DNA of 64,000 nucleotides from Bacteroidales bacterium (GTDB taxonomy: Bacteria > Bacteroidota > Bacteroidia > Bacteroidales > F082). The position numbers were made by a program, and so were the translations under genes. Below, in pieces: positions 1-8,200 of the stretch; within the stretch, counting starts at the first letter, position 1, and each line of letters starts with the position of its first letter. The notes below the pieces were generated by a model. It saw only the letters and a program-made list of their open reading frames with translations, made no database searches and had not been told where the DNA came from. Location: NCBI GenBank assembly GCA_015493525.1, contig WGCY01000030.1:1-64000 (forward strand). The letters are read 5' to 3'.

Positions 1-2
1 CG

Positions 3-1481
3 ACTTTTGCAGCTTTTGCCGTTGCCCATCCGGTAAAAACAAGGATAAAAAAACTAAATTCAGACATCAATTCTTCGGAAAATGAATACATCAACTTCGT
101 GAATGAAAATCAAAGTCGGCTCATTTTTACGAGAAAAATTCTGGAATCCGGGCCGGGTAAGCCGGTTTACAAAGAGCATTTTTTCCGGGCTTATCGGAGG
201 GACAACGTCTGGGAACCACCAACAAGAATGCGCTTTTCCTGGGATTCCACACGGAGTATGGGTGCTCTCGGCTTCTCCGTAGATGGTAGAAACATGTATT
301 TTACAGGATGTTACTGGCCGGGTGGCTTTGGAAGCTGTGATATTTACGTGAGCCGGAAAAAGGGAATACAATGGCAGTTCCCAGGACATTTGGATGGCAA
401 CGTCAACACCTCCGGATGGGATTCGCAGGCAGTGATTTCGTCCGACGGAAAACGGTTGTTTTTTGCTTCTAAAAGGCCAGGAGGATTCGGAGGCTCAGAC
501 ATCTGGATGTGTATCCGGCAGAAAAATGGTCGTTGGGGAAGAGCCATGAATCTGGGCGACAGCATAAACACGCCGGGCAATGAAATGGCACCGTTTCTTC
601 ATGCCGATAACCATACGCTTTATTTTTCTTCCAACGGGCGCACAGGGATGGGCGGTTACGATCTTTATGTTTCGTGCGAAGACAGTGCCGGGCATTGGTC
701 AAAAGCGACAAATCTTGGCTTTCCGGTCAACACCAAAGCCAACGAAATAAATATTTTTGTAAGTCTGAATGGACAGCATGCCTGGCTTTCTTCTGACCGC
801 GACACGGCAAAAACGGGATTCGATATTTACGCTTTTCCGGTATTCCCCAAAATATGTCCCGGAAAGGTACTTTTTGTAAAAGGCACAGTGCAGGATGCCC
901 GTAACGGCAAAAAGCTGGCAGCGGTCGTTTTGCTCACAAATTTATCCAATGGCAGGACAGTCGATTCGGTAATTTCCGATGCGGTAACCGGACATTTTCT
1001 GATGGTATTGCGTGTGGGGACAAATTATGCCTTCAATATTCAAAAGAGAGGATATCTCATTTATTCACAGAATCTTAACCTGAAGGAATTTCCCAATATT
1101 GCTTCCGAAAACAAAACTTTTGCCCTGATGCCCATCAGCCGGAATGCGAGAATGCCACTGCACAACATCCGCTTTGACTTTGACCGGGCTACGTTGAAGC
1201 CATCGGCTCTCCCGGAGCTGAAAAAACTGGTTGGGTTCCTGAAGGAAAATCCGGCCATAAAGGTTCTCATTGCAGGTTATACCGATAATGTGGGCAGCGA
1301 CTCCTATAACCTGAAGCTCTCACAGAGGCGGGCGAAAGCGGTGTACAGTTATTTAATTTCCAAAGGTATTCCCGCCCGCCGCCTGCAATACAAAGGTTTT
1401 GGAAACACACATCCCCTGTCGGCAAATAATTCGCCTTTGGGCAGGGCCGCTAACCGCAGGACGGAAATTGTGATAAAGTAG
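3..1481 (+). CDS. PD40 beta-propeller / OmpA-family envelope protein (5' partial)
   Basis: The reading frame is open to the left edge of the window, so the true start and any signal peptide lie outside; an internal GTG at 99 is not a convincing start. Four PD40-type propeller repeats with SDG/FxS and GG-x-D-I/L-Y cores (for example around GGFGSCDIY, GGFGGSDIW and GMGGYDLY) fill the first half. A carboxypeptidase-regulatory-like beta-sandwich follows (VKGTVQDARNGKKL), then a C-terminal OmpA domain beginning IRFDFDRATLKP with the peptidoglycan-binding motif TDNVGSDSYNLKLSQRRA. This order matches PorE (PG1058-like) proteins of the type IX secretion system and related Bacteroidota proteins, which sit in the outer membrane or periplasm and bind peptidoglycan. 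An N-terminal TPR region usual in PorE cannot be seen because of the edge. Assignment to the OmpA/PD40 family is secure; the T9SS role is inference. Confidence 0.85.
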   Translation, partial: TFAAFAVAHPVKTRIKKLNSDINSSENEYINFVNENQSRLIFTRKILESGPGKPVYKEHFFRAYRRDNVWEPPTRMRFSWDSTRSMGALGFSVDGRNMYFTGCYWPGGFGSCDIYVSRKKGIQWQFPGHLDGNVNTSGWDSQAVISSDGKRLFFASKRPGGFGGSDIWMCIRQKNGRWGRAMNLGDSINTPGNEMAPFLHADNHTLYFSSNGRTGMGGYDLYVSCEDSAGHWSKATNLGFPVNTKANEINIFVSLNGQHAWLSSDRDTAKTGFDIYAFPVFPKICPGKVLFVKGTVQDARNGKKLAAVVLLTNLSNGRTVDSVISDAVTGHFLMVLRVGTNYAFNIQKRGYLIYSQNLNLKEFPNIASENKTFALMPISRNARMPLHNIRFDFDRATLKPSALPELKKLVGFLKENPAIKVLIAGYTDNVGSDSYNLKLSQRRAKAVYSYLISKGIPARRLQYKGFGNTHPLSANNSPLGRAANRRTEIVIK

Positions 1482-1529
1482 GACCTGCACTTGCCCCGTA
1501 TCATAATAACCTGAAAATCATCCGAAAAG

Positions 1530-2579
1530 TTATCCTTTGGTCATCCGTTTCAACACAGCCCGGTTTATCCGCCTGGCAATAAAAGGCCCTTCGTAGATAA
1601 AACCCGTATAGACCTGCACAAGGTCGGCACCGGCATCTAACATTTGCAAGGCATCTTCAGGCGTAAAAATACCACCGACGCCAATGATGGGGAATACCCG
1701 TCCCGATTTCTCCGAAAGGTAACGTACTACTTCCAAAGCCCGCAGTTGCAAAGGTTTGCCGCTCAGTCCTCCCCTGCCGATCTGAAGGACCCTTTTTCCC
1801 AAAGTTTGTAATGGCGGCCTGGTAATGGTGGTATTTACAGCCACCACACCTGCAATACCTGTTTCAGACACAAGGTTTATCACATCATCCAGCTGCAGGT
1901 TGTTCAGTTCGGGAGAAACTTTTAATAAAATCGGCTTGGGATGAGGCTTTCGCAGATTTACGGCCTGTAACTTAAGAAGAATATCCCGCAAGGCTTCTTT
2001 GTCCTGTAAATCCTGTAAATCAGTAACATTGGGACAGCTTACGTTCACCACAAAATAATCTGCCACATCGAAAAGGCCTTCAAAAAGCCGGAGATAATCC
2101 TCAGCAGCACGGGCATTGGGTGTCAGTGTATTTTTCCCTAGGTTTGCACCGATGACAAGGTCATTACCTTTTCGTTTTTTCAGCCTGCCGGCTGCTGCGG
2201 CCAGCCCATCATTGTTAAAACCCATCCGGTTGACAAGTGCACCATCGGCAGGTAACCGAAAAAGGCGGGGTTTCTCGTTTCCGGCCTGGCTTTCCGGGGT
2301 GATGGCACCCACTTCCACAAAACCGAAACCCAAATAGCCCAAGGCATCAAAAAGCTGCGCATTTTTATCAAAACCCGCCGCAACGCCCACCGGGTTCCTG
2401 AACTTCAGCCCAAAAACCTCCCGTTGAAGCCTTTTGTCATTTACAGATGTCAACCTGCGGGCCAGCATCTTCATTCCGGGTATCCGGAAAGCAAGCCGCA
2501 ATGAACTACTGACAAAATGATGAACCTTCTCCGGGTCAAAGCGAAACAGCAACGGCCTGATGAAGGTTTTGTAAAGCAT
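1530..2579 (-). CDS. pyrD: Dihydroorotate dehydrogenase (quinone), class 2
   Basis: 349 residues, full length for class 2 DHODH, which oxidises dihydroorotate to orotate at the membrane with quinone as acceptor in pyrimidine synthesis. The N-terminal helical extension (about residues 1-45) that binds the membrane/quinone in class 2 is present, followed by the FMN-binding barrel with GVAAGFDKN, GFVEVGAITP, NRMGFNN and the C-terminal IGVGGIFTPEDA and AGADLVQVYTGF signatures. The active-site loop reads VNVSCPN: at the position of the catalytic base (Ser in E. coli PyrD NISSPN) there is Cys182, as in class 1 enzymes. It follows the DUF5606 gene with only two bases between stop and ATG, so both are probably co-transcribed from the promoter near 3080. 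It converges on the PD40/OmpA gene. Confidence 0.96.
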   Translation of the reverse strand: MLYKTFIRPLLFRFDPEKVHHFVSSSLRLAFRIPGMKMLARRLTSVNDKRLQREVFGLKFRNPVGVAAGFDKNAQLFDALGYLGFGFVEVGAITPESQAGNEKPRLFRLPADGALVNRMGFNNDGLAAAAGRLKKRKGNDLVIGANLGKNTLTPNARAAEDYLRLFEGLFDVADYFVVNVSCPNVTDLQDLQDKEALRDILLKLQAVNLRKPHPKPILLKVSPELNNLQLDDVINLVSETGIAGVVAVNTTITRPPLQTLGKRVLQIGRGGLSGKPLQLRALEVVRYLSEKSGRVFPIIGVGGIFTPEDALQMLDAGADLVQVYTGFIYEGPFIARRINRAVLKRMTKG

Positions 2580-2581
2580 GT

Positions 2582-3061
2582 CTATTTTTTATCGTCGGAA
2601 TCCGGCCCTTTTTCGTCTGCTTCCGGTTTTATCTCCGTGTTTTCTTCCGGTTTTTCCTCAGCTTCCCCCTCTTCGCTAAAATCGAGTAATTCATTGTCTA
2701 AAAGCATATTATACCACGTGAAAACCTTTTTCATATCAGAGACATAAACACTGTCTTCGTCGTAATTGGGAATGGCTTTCCCAAATAGTTCCTTCAATTG
2801 GGCAGAAGACATTTTCTTCGGATTATCCACCTTTTGCGCGCCGGTCATGTCATAAATCATCTTCAATGCATCGTGCAGCGGCAAATCCTCATCGGTTGTG
2901 TAAATGCTGATTTCCTGCAACGAGCTGATGCGCTCATGCGAGAAAGCCGGCATCCTCTTCCCGTCCGTCAACGATTCCACCACGAGGTTGTTCTTTGCTT
3001 CACCTGCCAGTTTGTACAAACCGGGTTTTCCGGCAATTGACAAAATTTTACTTAAATCCAT
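2582..3061 (-). CDS. DUF5606 domain protein
   Basis: 159 residues, start ATG at 3061. The N-terminal two thirds (MDLSKILSIAGKPGLYKL... to TWYNMLL) has the conserved look of the Bacteroidota DUF5606 family; no enzymatic motif is visible and no signal peptide or membrane segment is present, so it is probably cytoplasmic. The last 30 residues are a low-complexity acidic tail rich in Glu, Asp and Lys. A TATTTTTG box 17 bases upstream of the ATG on the minus strand, with TTTG 23 bases further out, supports transcription from here into pyrD. Family recognition is from memory of the fold pattern; the function is unknown. Confidence 0.8.
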   Translation of the reverse strand: MDLSKILSIAGKPGLYKLAGEAKNNLVVESLTDGKRMPAFSHERISSLQEISIYTTDEDLPLHDALKMIYDMTGAQKVDNPKKMSSAQLKELFGKAIPNYDEDSVYVSDMKKVFTWYNMLLDNELLDFSEEGEAEEKPEENTEIKPEADEKGPDSDDKK

Positions 3062-3077
3062 ATTTCAATATTTTTTG

Positions 3078-3112
3078 CAAAAATAACTTTTTCTTTTTTT
3101 CGGCACACCAAA
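3078..3112 (-). promoter_or_regulatory. Bacteroidota-type promoter for DUF5606-pyrD
   Basis: On the minus strand TATTTTTG (plus positions 3085-3078) fits the TAnnTTTG -7 element; TTTG at 3112-3109 lies 23 bases upstream as a possible -33 element. The leader to the ATG at 3061 would be about 10 bases. Confidence 0.55.
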
Positions 3113-3164
3113 TAAGAATTAGCCGAAAAAAATTGAACGGCCATGCGACAAAAGAATTATATTC

Positions 3165-3172
3165 TATTTTTG
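3165..3172 (+). promoter_or_regulatory. -7 element TATTTTTG for the TPR gene
   Basis: TAnnTTTG match 25 bases upstream of the ATG at 3198. No well-spaced TTTG was found upstream. It is divergent from the promoter at 3078-3112 within the same 136-base gap. Confidence 0.45.
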
Positions 3173-3197
3173 CCCTTTCAAAAAAAAACAGGCTTAC

Positions 3198-4103
3198 ATG
3201 AAAGCAATCAAACAGATTACCGGAACATTCATTCTTCTTGCCCTTTTCATATCAAGCACTGCCGTGGCAGGCAACCGCAAAGACAAAGCACAAACAGCTT
3301 ACAACCAGGGAAAGTATGAAACGGCCCTTGCCCTGTGGAAGAAAACCATTGCCAAATATGAAAGGCGGGGAAAAGGGGCCCTTTGTACAGTTTATGGAAA
3401 AGCAGGCATGGCAGCATTAAAACTTCACAAAGAAGATGAGGCGCGGGATCTTTTGGGAAAAGCCATTTATTCTGCATCGGCCAGCCCGGAAGCTTATACA
3501 ACGTTGGCCAAGCTTTACCGTAAAATTGACAACCTGTCGCTGGAAATCGATGTCCTGGAAAAATATGTTAAGAAATATCCTTCGGGAAAAGAGATTATTC
3601 CCATGCAGGAACGTCTTTTTGCCACTTATGTGGAAAGCGAAAATTGGGAGGAGGCACTCAGCCTGTGGGAAAAACTTCCGGCAACTTACAAAAACGAACC
3701 CTCAAACAAAACAGCCCTTTTAAAAGCCAATATTGCGCTGAATAAAAAGGAGGCCTGTAACAAACTTGCAACTGAAATACTGAAATCAGACCCAAAAAAC
3801 ACAACGGCACTTGACTGGGAAGCCAAAAGATATTTCTGGCGGGGCGAAAACCGCTATCAGTCGGAATTAAAAGCCTATAACAAAAACAAAACCCGCAGTC
3901 AGTATGCCCGGTTACTGGAAGCATTTAAAGTGGTTACTGTTGATTTTAAGAAATCTTTGGGTTATTTCCGGAAGCTTTATGCCCTGCAGCCCTCTTCCGA
4001 TAATGCGCTTTTTCTGGGCAATATCTATGCACGTCTCAGCACGCCATCCAAGGCAAAATATTACCATAACCTTGCCAAAAAGCTAAAGGATGAAGGAAAA
4101 TAA
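3198..4103 (+). CDS. Exported tetratricopeptide-repeat protein
   Basis: 301 residues. Residues 1-24 form a signal peptide (MKAIKQ, hydrophobic core, AVAG). The remainder is helical with TPR-like pairs, recognisable as AYNQGKYETALALWKK near residue 35, GKAGMAALKLHKEDEARDLLGKAI near 70, AYTTLAKLYRKIDN near 100 and ALFLGNIYARLSTPSKAKYYHNLA at the end. TPR proteins of this kind are periplasmic scaffolds; there is no catalytic motif. It stands alone: the upstream operon is divergent and gldG downstream is convergent. Which complex it serves cannot be told from the sequence. Confidence 0.8.
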   Translation: MKAIKQITGTFILLALFISSTAVAGNRKDKAQTAYNQGKYETALALWKKTIAKYERRGKGALCTVYGKAGMAALKLHKEDEARDLLGKAIYSASASPEAYTTLAKLYRKIDNLSLEIDVLEKYVKKYPSGKEIIPMQERLFATYVESENWEEALSLWEKLPATYKNEPSNKTALLKANIALNKKEACNKLATEILKSDPKNTTALDWEAKRYFWRGENRYQSELKAYNKNKTRSQYARLLEAFKVVTVDFKKSLGYFRKLYALQPSSDNALFLGNIYARLSTPSKAKYYHNLAKKLKDEGK

Positions 4104-4253
4104 GCTACGATTATTCGGTAACCATTCTATGATTCGATAATTGGTCATTCGGTTGTCAGGCAATGGTTAGGCAGTTTTCTGGCAACGGTTATTCAGCCGT
4201 TAAGCGGTTTACCCTGTCACCTTTCAACCCTCTTACCCTTCAACCCTGTTCCC

Positions 4254-5990
4254 TCACTTCCTCCCGTACTTTCGCTTCCGGAGCGCAACAACAGCAAAAG
4301 CAAAAGCCAGCAACAACATCAACGGTGTCAGCACATTAAACAACTGCCATTGCAGCCGCTGCCGATTGATTTTTGTCTTGTCAAGCAACCGCAATTTAAA
4401 TTCGCGGGTACGCAACGCGATGAGGCCCGGGCCGTCGGTCAGATAATTCAATGCATTTAAAATAAATTCTTTGTTCCCATAAGTCTGTCTTGTAAACTGG
4501 TTATATCCCAATGGCAACGGATAACCATCCGGGATTTTGAGTTGGTTCATAAACACATCCCCATCAGAGACAATAACCATGTCCGTCGGGACACTCTTTT
4601 TCCGAAAAGGATAAACGTGGCTTTTCCATCCGGACAGCAACCGGTTTTTAAAATCAGAAGTAAACTTTCCACTTAACAATACGGCCACATCCCTTGCCGG
4701 CCCCCTGAAAAATGCAGGTGCCGGTTTCCGGCGCAAAATGGCAAGGCTAATGATTCCCGGAACTTCTTCCACGCCGCTGTAAGGCGAAGATTTTAACAAA
4801 ATGGTCTTCTTCACCCCTCCAATAGCCAGTGTATCAATACTGCTGGCAAAATTCAGCTCGATACTGTTCAGGTTACGCACCACAGGATGGTTGTTTCGCG
4901 GTGTAACAAGAAGATAGTAGTACCAGGGCAGCATCTGTATCTGCGACCGGTTTCCCATCTGTCCTGTGCGCACAGGAATGGGAACAGCGTTCAAATCAAG
5001 CACCAGGTTTTTGTTCAGGCGCACGCCATAGGTAAAAAGTTGTGATTGCAACCCGAGGTTTAAATCGATGGAAACCGTTGTTTCCGACTGTTTAATGCTG
5101 TCCATACTGGCCAAAACAGGGTCAATCATCCAGAGCACTTTTCCTCCGTACATAATGTATTGGTCCAGCATGAGTTTTTCTTTGTCTGTAAATGGTTTTT
5201 GGGGTTTGTCCACAATCAGTGCCCGAAAACGGGGCAAAACGCTGTCGGAAACATCTTTTTTCAGTAATGGGTTGGGCAGGGTGTCAACATTCACCATTTT
5301 CAGGTCATAGTTGTCATGCAAGGTATTCATAATATCGGCCACGCGTTTGCCCTCCGGTTCCCCCTGTCCGATGAGATATGCCAGCGATGGTTTTTTCTGT
5401 TGTTCCAGCTTGTGAATGGCATTTACAAAGACAAATTCCAGGTTTTCAATGGAATGGTTCAGCACTTCGTCGGGAGGGATATTTCGTTCATTGCTCAGCA
5501 GGGATACCGGGACCTCCCGCCCTTTATATTGTAAAACAGCTCCCGGAAATATTGTTTGTTGTTCCATCCCGTTTTTGGTTTTTACCTGCAAATTGGTGGG
5601 GACCAGCCCCCTGCTTATTAACTGGCGGTAAAAGCGCACCCTCTTTTTCGGGTTTTCCAGTGCCGATGGGTTTACAAAACGAAACCGTACACGGCCGTTG
5701 TAAGCCTGAAGTTCCTGCAACATCTCACGGGTTTCGGCGGCAAGCCTCTTAAACCCGACAGGAAAATCACCTTTCAGATAAACCGTACAGGTCAGCCTTT
5801 CGTCCAATTGTTTCAGAATATCCCTGGAAACTTTTGCCAGGGAAAACCGATGGTCAGATGTGAGGTCAATCCGTGAAAAATAAAACGATCCGGCATAATT
5901 GGCAACAACGAGGAGAAGGACAACGAGGAGCAGCCGTTTTCTGTATTGTTTTTTAATCTTTTTTGTACGGGGATGCAAAACTTTTTTCAT
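4254..5990 (-). CDS. gldG: Gliding-motility ABC transporter substrate-binding component GldG
   Basis: 578 residues. An N-terminal membrane helix (about residues 17-35, LLLVVLLLVVANYAGSFYF) is followed by the ABC-type 'uncharacterised/GldG' periplasmic domain (FSRIDLTSDHRFSLAKVSRDIL, later NIPPDEVLNHSIENLEFVFVNAI, LMLDQYIMYGGKVLWMIDP) and a C-terminal helix (LMLLLAFAFAVVAL). The ATG at 5990 overlaps the TGA of gldF as ATGA, so this start is preferred over a GTG six bases upstream. GldF and GldG form, with the ATPase GldA, an ABC transporter linked to gliding in Flavobacteria and conserved in many T9SS organisms. gldA is not in the window. Confidence 0.9.
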   Translation of the reverse strand: MKKVLHPRTKKIKKQYRKRLLLVVLLLVVANYAGSFYFSRIDLTSDHRFSLAKVSRDILKQLDERLTCTVYLKGDFPVGFKRLAAETREMLQELQAYNGRVRFRFVNPSALENPKKRVRFYRQLISRGLVPTNLQVKTKNGMEQQTIFPGAVLQYKGREVPVSLLSNERNIPPDEVLNHSIENLEFVFVNAIHKLEQQKKPSLAYLIGQGEPEGKRVADIMNTLHDNYDLKMVNVDTLPNPLLKKDVSDSVLPRFRALIVDKPQKPFTDKEKLMLDQYIMYGGKVLWMIDPVLASMDSIKQSETTVSIDLNLGLQSQLFTYGVRLNKNLVLDLNAVPIPVRTGQMGNRSQIQMLPWYYYLLVTPRNNHPVVRNLNSIELNFASSIDTLAIGGVKKTILLKSSPYSGVEEVPGIISLAILRRKPAPAFFRGPARDVAVLLSGKFTSDFKNRLLSGWKSHVYPFRKKSVPTDMVIVSDGDVFMNQLKIPDGYPLPLGYNQFTRQTYGNKEFILNALNYLTDGPGLIALRTREFKLRLLDKTKINRQRLQWQLFNVLTPLMLLLAFAFAVVALRKRKYGRK

Positions 5991-6715
5991 TTCCACTTCC
6001 TCCTTCCCAACAGATTCACGCTCAGAAACAAAAACAAAATGTCCAGGCTGAGGAAGTAGAGTACATCACGAGAATCAATCACCCCCCTGCTCATGGAAGA
6101 ATAATGCGCCTGGATACCGAGGGCATTTATCAGGAGTTCTGCCCCTCCAAAAAAAGAGGCAATAAAAGCAAAGCCCATGTACACAAAAGCACTGATAACC
6201 ACCGCCATAAGAAACGAAACAATGGGATTATTGGTCAGTGAAGAGGAGAAGAGCCCCATAGCCGTGAAAGCAGACCCAAGAAACAACAGGCCGGTAAACG
6301 ACCCCCAGAAACCTCCGGAATCAATATCGCCCACCGGAAAACCCAACCGGAAAACAGAGTAATAATAAATCAATGTGGGGAGCAACGACAAAACCACCAG
6401 GGTAAATGCGGCAAAATATTTGGCCAGGATGATTTTTGTATCGCTAAGCGGGCGTATCAACAGCAATTCCAGGGTACCGTTACGTTTCTCCTCAGAAATA
6501 CTGTTCATGGTAACAGCCGGGACCAAAAACAGAAAGACAAATGGGGCAAGGCTGAAAAGTCCGTTCAGATTGGCATAGCCATTGTCAAGGACATTAACAC
6601 CCGAAGGGAAAACCCATAAAAAAAGCCCGGTTACTGTCAGAAAAATACCAATAACAATCCATCCGGTGATGGCACTTAAAAATCCGAGTATTTCTTTTTT
6701 GTACAACGCCCCCAT
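5987..6715 (-). CDS. gldF: Gliding-motility ABC transporter permease GldF
   Basis: 242 residues with six predicted membrane segments typical of ABC-2 permeases (ITGWIVIGIFLTVTGLFLWVF, LAPFVFLFLVPAVTMNSISEEKRNGTLELL, FAAFTLVVLSLLPTLIYYY, GSFTGLLFLGSAFTAMGLFSSS and others, each given here only as fragments of the hydrophobic stretches). The MNSISEEKRNGTLELLLIRP loop is the signature of the ABC-2/GldF family. It is the first gene of a two-gene operon with gldG (four-base overlap). A TATTTTTG box lies 23 bases upstream of the ATG. Inner-membrane location. Confidence 0.9.
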   Translation of the reverse strand: MGALYKKEILGFLSAITGWIVIGIFLTVTGLFLWVFPSGVNVLDNGYANLNGLFSLAPFVFLFLVPAVTMNSISEEKRNGTLELLLIRPLSDTKIILAKYFAAFTLVVLSLLPTLIYYYSVFRLGFPVGDIDSGGFWGSFTGLLFLGSAFTAMGLFSSSLTNNPIVSFLMAVVISAFVYMGFAFIASFFGGAELLINALGIQAHYSSMSRGVIDSRDVLYFLSLDILFLFLSVNLLGRRKWK

Positions 6716-6738
6716 GCGATATTTTTATTTTGGTAACG

Positions 6739-6746
6739 CAAAAATA
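6739..6746 (-). promoter_or_regulatory. -7 element TATTTTTG for gldF-gldG
   Basis: CAAAAATA on the plus strand reads TATTTTTG on the minus strand, 23 bases from the gldF ATG. Confidence 0.45.
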
Positions 6747-6810
6747 CGGTTTTTAGGATGTGGCTTCACCAACAAAAAAACATCCCTCCCGAAAAAAGAA
6801 AAATAACCCC

Positions 6811-7224
6811 TTAATCGTGTTTGTGGCTTCTTTTTTTATGGACATACACCACACCGCTCCAAAAAACAGCGACCCAGCCCGCCAAAAAAAGCAATGCACC
6901 AATGGAAATCAGAAAAGAAAATCCCCCCATGCTCAGGCCTGTAACCGATGTAGTGGCATTAACATAAACCGGAAAAGAGTAAAGGACAATGCCCGATAAA
7001 AACAGGTAAAAAGCAAGGTTTAACAAGGAGCGGGAAACGTAACGGTTAAAAAAGACAATGGCAAGAATGGCCAGCGTATGAAACATTTGCATTTGCAAAG
7101 CCGCATTGAAATAAGCCAACTGCACGGGAGAGAGCTTTCCCAATAGCAAATAATTGATAAGCGTCCCGAAAATAACAGTAATGAAACCGGAAATACCGGC
7201 AATAATTAGGTAAGTTTTCGTCAT
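6811..7224 (-). CDS. DUF423 small integral membrane protein (YgdD-like)
   Basis: 137 residues from ATG 7224; a longer frame reaching 7284 exists but would begin upstream of the promoter box at 7243-7250, so it is not used. Four hydrophobic helices are visible (LIIAGISGFITVIFG, FHTLAILAIVFF, LLNLAFYLFLSGIVLYSF, FLISIGALLFLAGWVAVFW) with the pattern of DUF423: Gly-rich first helix, conserved QMQMFHTLA in the loop and SIPV/FPVY after helix three. The family is widespread and has no established biochemical role. It is transcribed divergently from the vitamin cassette. Confidence 0.85.
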   Translation of the reverse strand: MTKTYLIIAGISGFITVIFGTLINYLLLGKLSPVQLAYFNAALQMQMFHTLAILAIVFFNRYVSRSLLNLAFYLFLSGIVLYSFPVYVNATTSVTGLSMGGFSFLISIGALLFLAGWVAVFWSGVVYVHKKRSHKHD

Positions 7225-7242
7225 TTTATTGTAAGCTTTTCG

Positions 7243-7250
7243 CAAAAATA
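7243..7250 (-). promoter_or_regulatory. -7 element TATTTTTG for the DUF423 gene
   Basis: CAAAAATA on the plus strand, 18 bases upstream of the ATG at 7224. It lies back-to-back with the element at 7268-7275. Confidence 0.45.
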
Positions 7251-7267
7251 CAAAAATCAAAATAATG

Positions 7268-7275
7268 TACCTTTG
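7268..7275 (+). promoter_or_regulatory. -7 element TACCTTTG for the vitamin-salvage cassette
   Basis: Exact TAnnTTTG match 20 bases upstream of the ATG at 7296. The intergenic space is only 71 bases, too short for a TPP or NAD riboswitch between the two divergent genes. Confidence 0.5.
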
Positions 7276-7295
7276 TCGGCACAAAAATAAAAATT

Positions 7296-7553
7296 ATGAC
7301 CATTTCTGTTGATATCAGTTATTATCCCCTGAAAGAAGAATTTATTCCTCCCATTAAAAACTTTATTGACCGGCTCCACGCTTACGAGGGACTGACCGTA
7401 AAGACCAACGGCATGAGCACGCAGGTTTTTGGTGAATATTTTGAGGTAATGAAAGCCATTACCCACGAAATACACAAAAGTTTTGAGCTGCCCCATTCCG
7501 TGTTTATCCTGAAGATTATCAATGCCGACCTGAACCATGTTGTAAAAGAGTAG
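7296..7553 (+). CDS. YkoF/MTH1187-like thiamine-binding-type protein
   Basis: 85 residues, one ferredoxin-like domain. Features typical of the thiamine-binding (YkoF/MTH1187) superfamily are the opening MTISVDISYYPL strand, GLTVKTNGMSTQVFGEYFEVMKAI in the middle and a closing FILKIINADL strand. It is cytoplasmic and has no signal peptide. In Bacillus the related YkoF binds thiamine or its HMP moiety. It is the first gene of a packed operon: the stop is two bases before the PnuC-type transporter ATG. The neighbourhood suggests a vitamin-sensing or carrier role, but whether it binds thiamine here is inference. Confidence 0.8.
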   Translation: MTISVDISYYPLKEEFIPPIKNFIDRLHAYEGLTVKTNGMSTQVFGEYFEVMKAITHEIHKSFELPHSVFILKIINADLNHVVKE

Positions 7554-7555
7554 CC

Positions 7556-8200
7556 ATGGATTTTAGTTATTATTTACAATTGCTCCTGCAAAACATCCAG
7601 GATTCTACGTGGATGGAGATTGTGGCGGCAAGCCTGGGTGTCATTAGTGTATGGTATGCCAAAAAAGCCAATATCCTGGTCTATCCCACCGGTATTGTAA
7701 GTGTCCTGCTTTACGTTTTTATCTGCTTTAAAGCGCAGCTGTACGCCGATATGGGAATAAATGCATACTATTTCATCTTCAGCGTTTACGGTTGGATTAT
7801 GTGGTCGCAGAAAAATGAGGACAAAGAGGAGCTGCCGGTAACCTATTCCGACCGAAAAACGTGGCTCATCAGCATAGGTGTTTTTGTGGTTTCCATTTTT
7901 GTCATTTGGGGGCTGCTACGGATTTTTAAAGCCGGCGACACGGTTTACTGGTCAACATTTGTCCCTTACACCGACACATTTACCACGGCTGTTGCCATCC
8001 TGGGCATGTGGCTTATGGCCGTCAAAAAAGTGGAAAACTGGCTGTTCTGGATTGCGGCCGATGTGGTTTCTGTTCCCTTATATCTTTACAAAGGGCTGGT
8101 TTTTACCAGTTTGCAATATTTTATTTTTCTTGTCCTTGCTGTGATGGGATATTTTGAATGGCGTAAACTGGCCAGCGAAAACATAGCCGCTCATGCTTAA
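7556..8200 (+). CDS. pnuC: PnuC-family vitamin transporter (nicotinamide riboside or thiamine)
   Basis: 214 residues with about seven or eight membrane helices. Family hallmarks include VAASLGVISVWYAKKANILVYPTG in the first third (shown as shorter blocks VISVWYAKK and ILVYPTGI), YADMGINAYYFIFSVYGW and the C-terminal PLYLYKGLVFTSLQYFIFL block. PnuC proteins move vitamins by facilitated diffusion and depend on a cytoplasmic kinase to trap the substrate. PnuC itself takes nicotinamide riboside, while the PnuT branch takes thiamine. Here the upstream YkoF-like gene points to thiamine and the downstream NadR-like kinase to nicotinamide riboside. The stop overlaps the start of that kinase. Confidence 0.9.
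   Translation: MDFSYYLQLLLQNIQDSTWMEIVAASLGVISVWYAKKANILVYPTGIVSVLLYVFICFKAQLYADMGINAYYFIFSVYGWIMWSQKNEDKEELPVTYSDRKTWLISIGVFVVSIFVIWGLLRIFKAGDTVYWSTFVPYTDTFTTAVAILGMWLMAVKKVENWLFWIAADVVSVPLYLYKGLVFTSLQYFIFLVLAVMGYFEWRKLASENIAAHA

Noticed and set aside
4104-4253. tRNA or small RNA in the TPR/gldG gap
   Set aside because: No cloverleaf or strong hairpin was seen; only short repeated GGTTATTCGG-like words without structure.
7225-7295. TPP riboswitch before the vitamin cassette
   Set aside because: Only 71 bases separate the divergent genes and they contain promoter boxes; no THI-box-like conserved core is visible.
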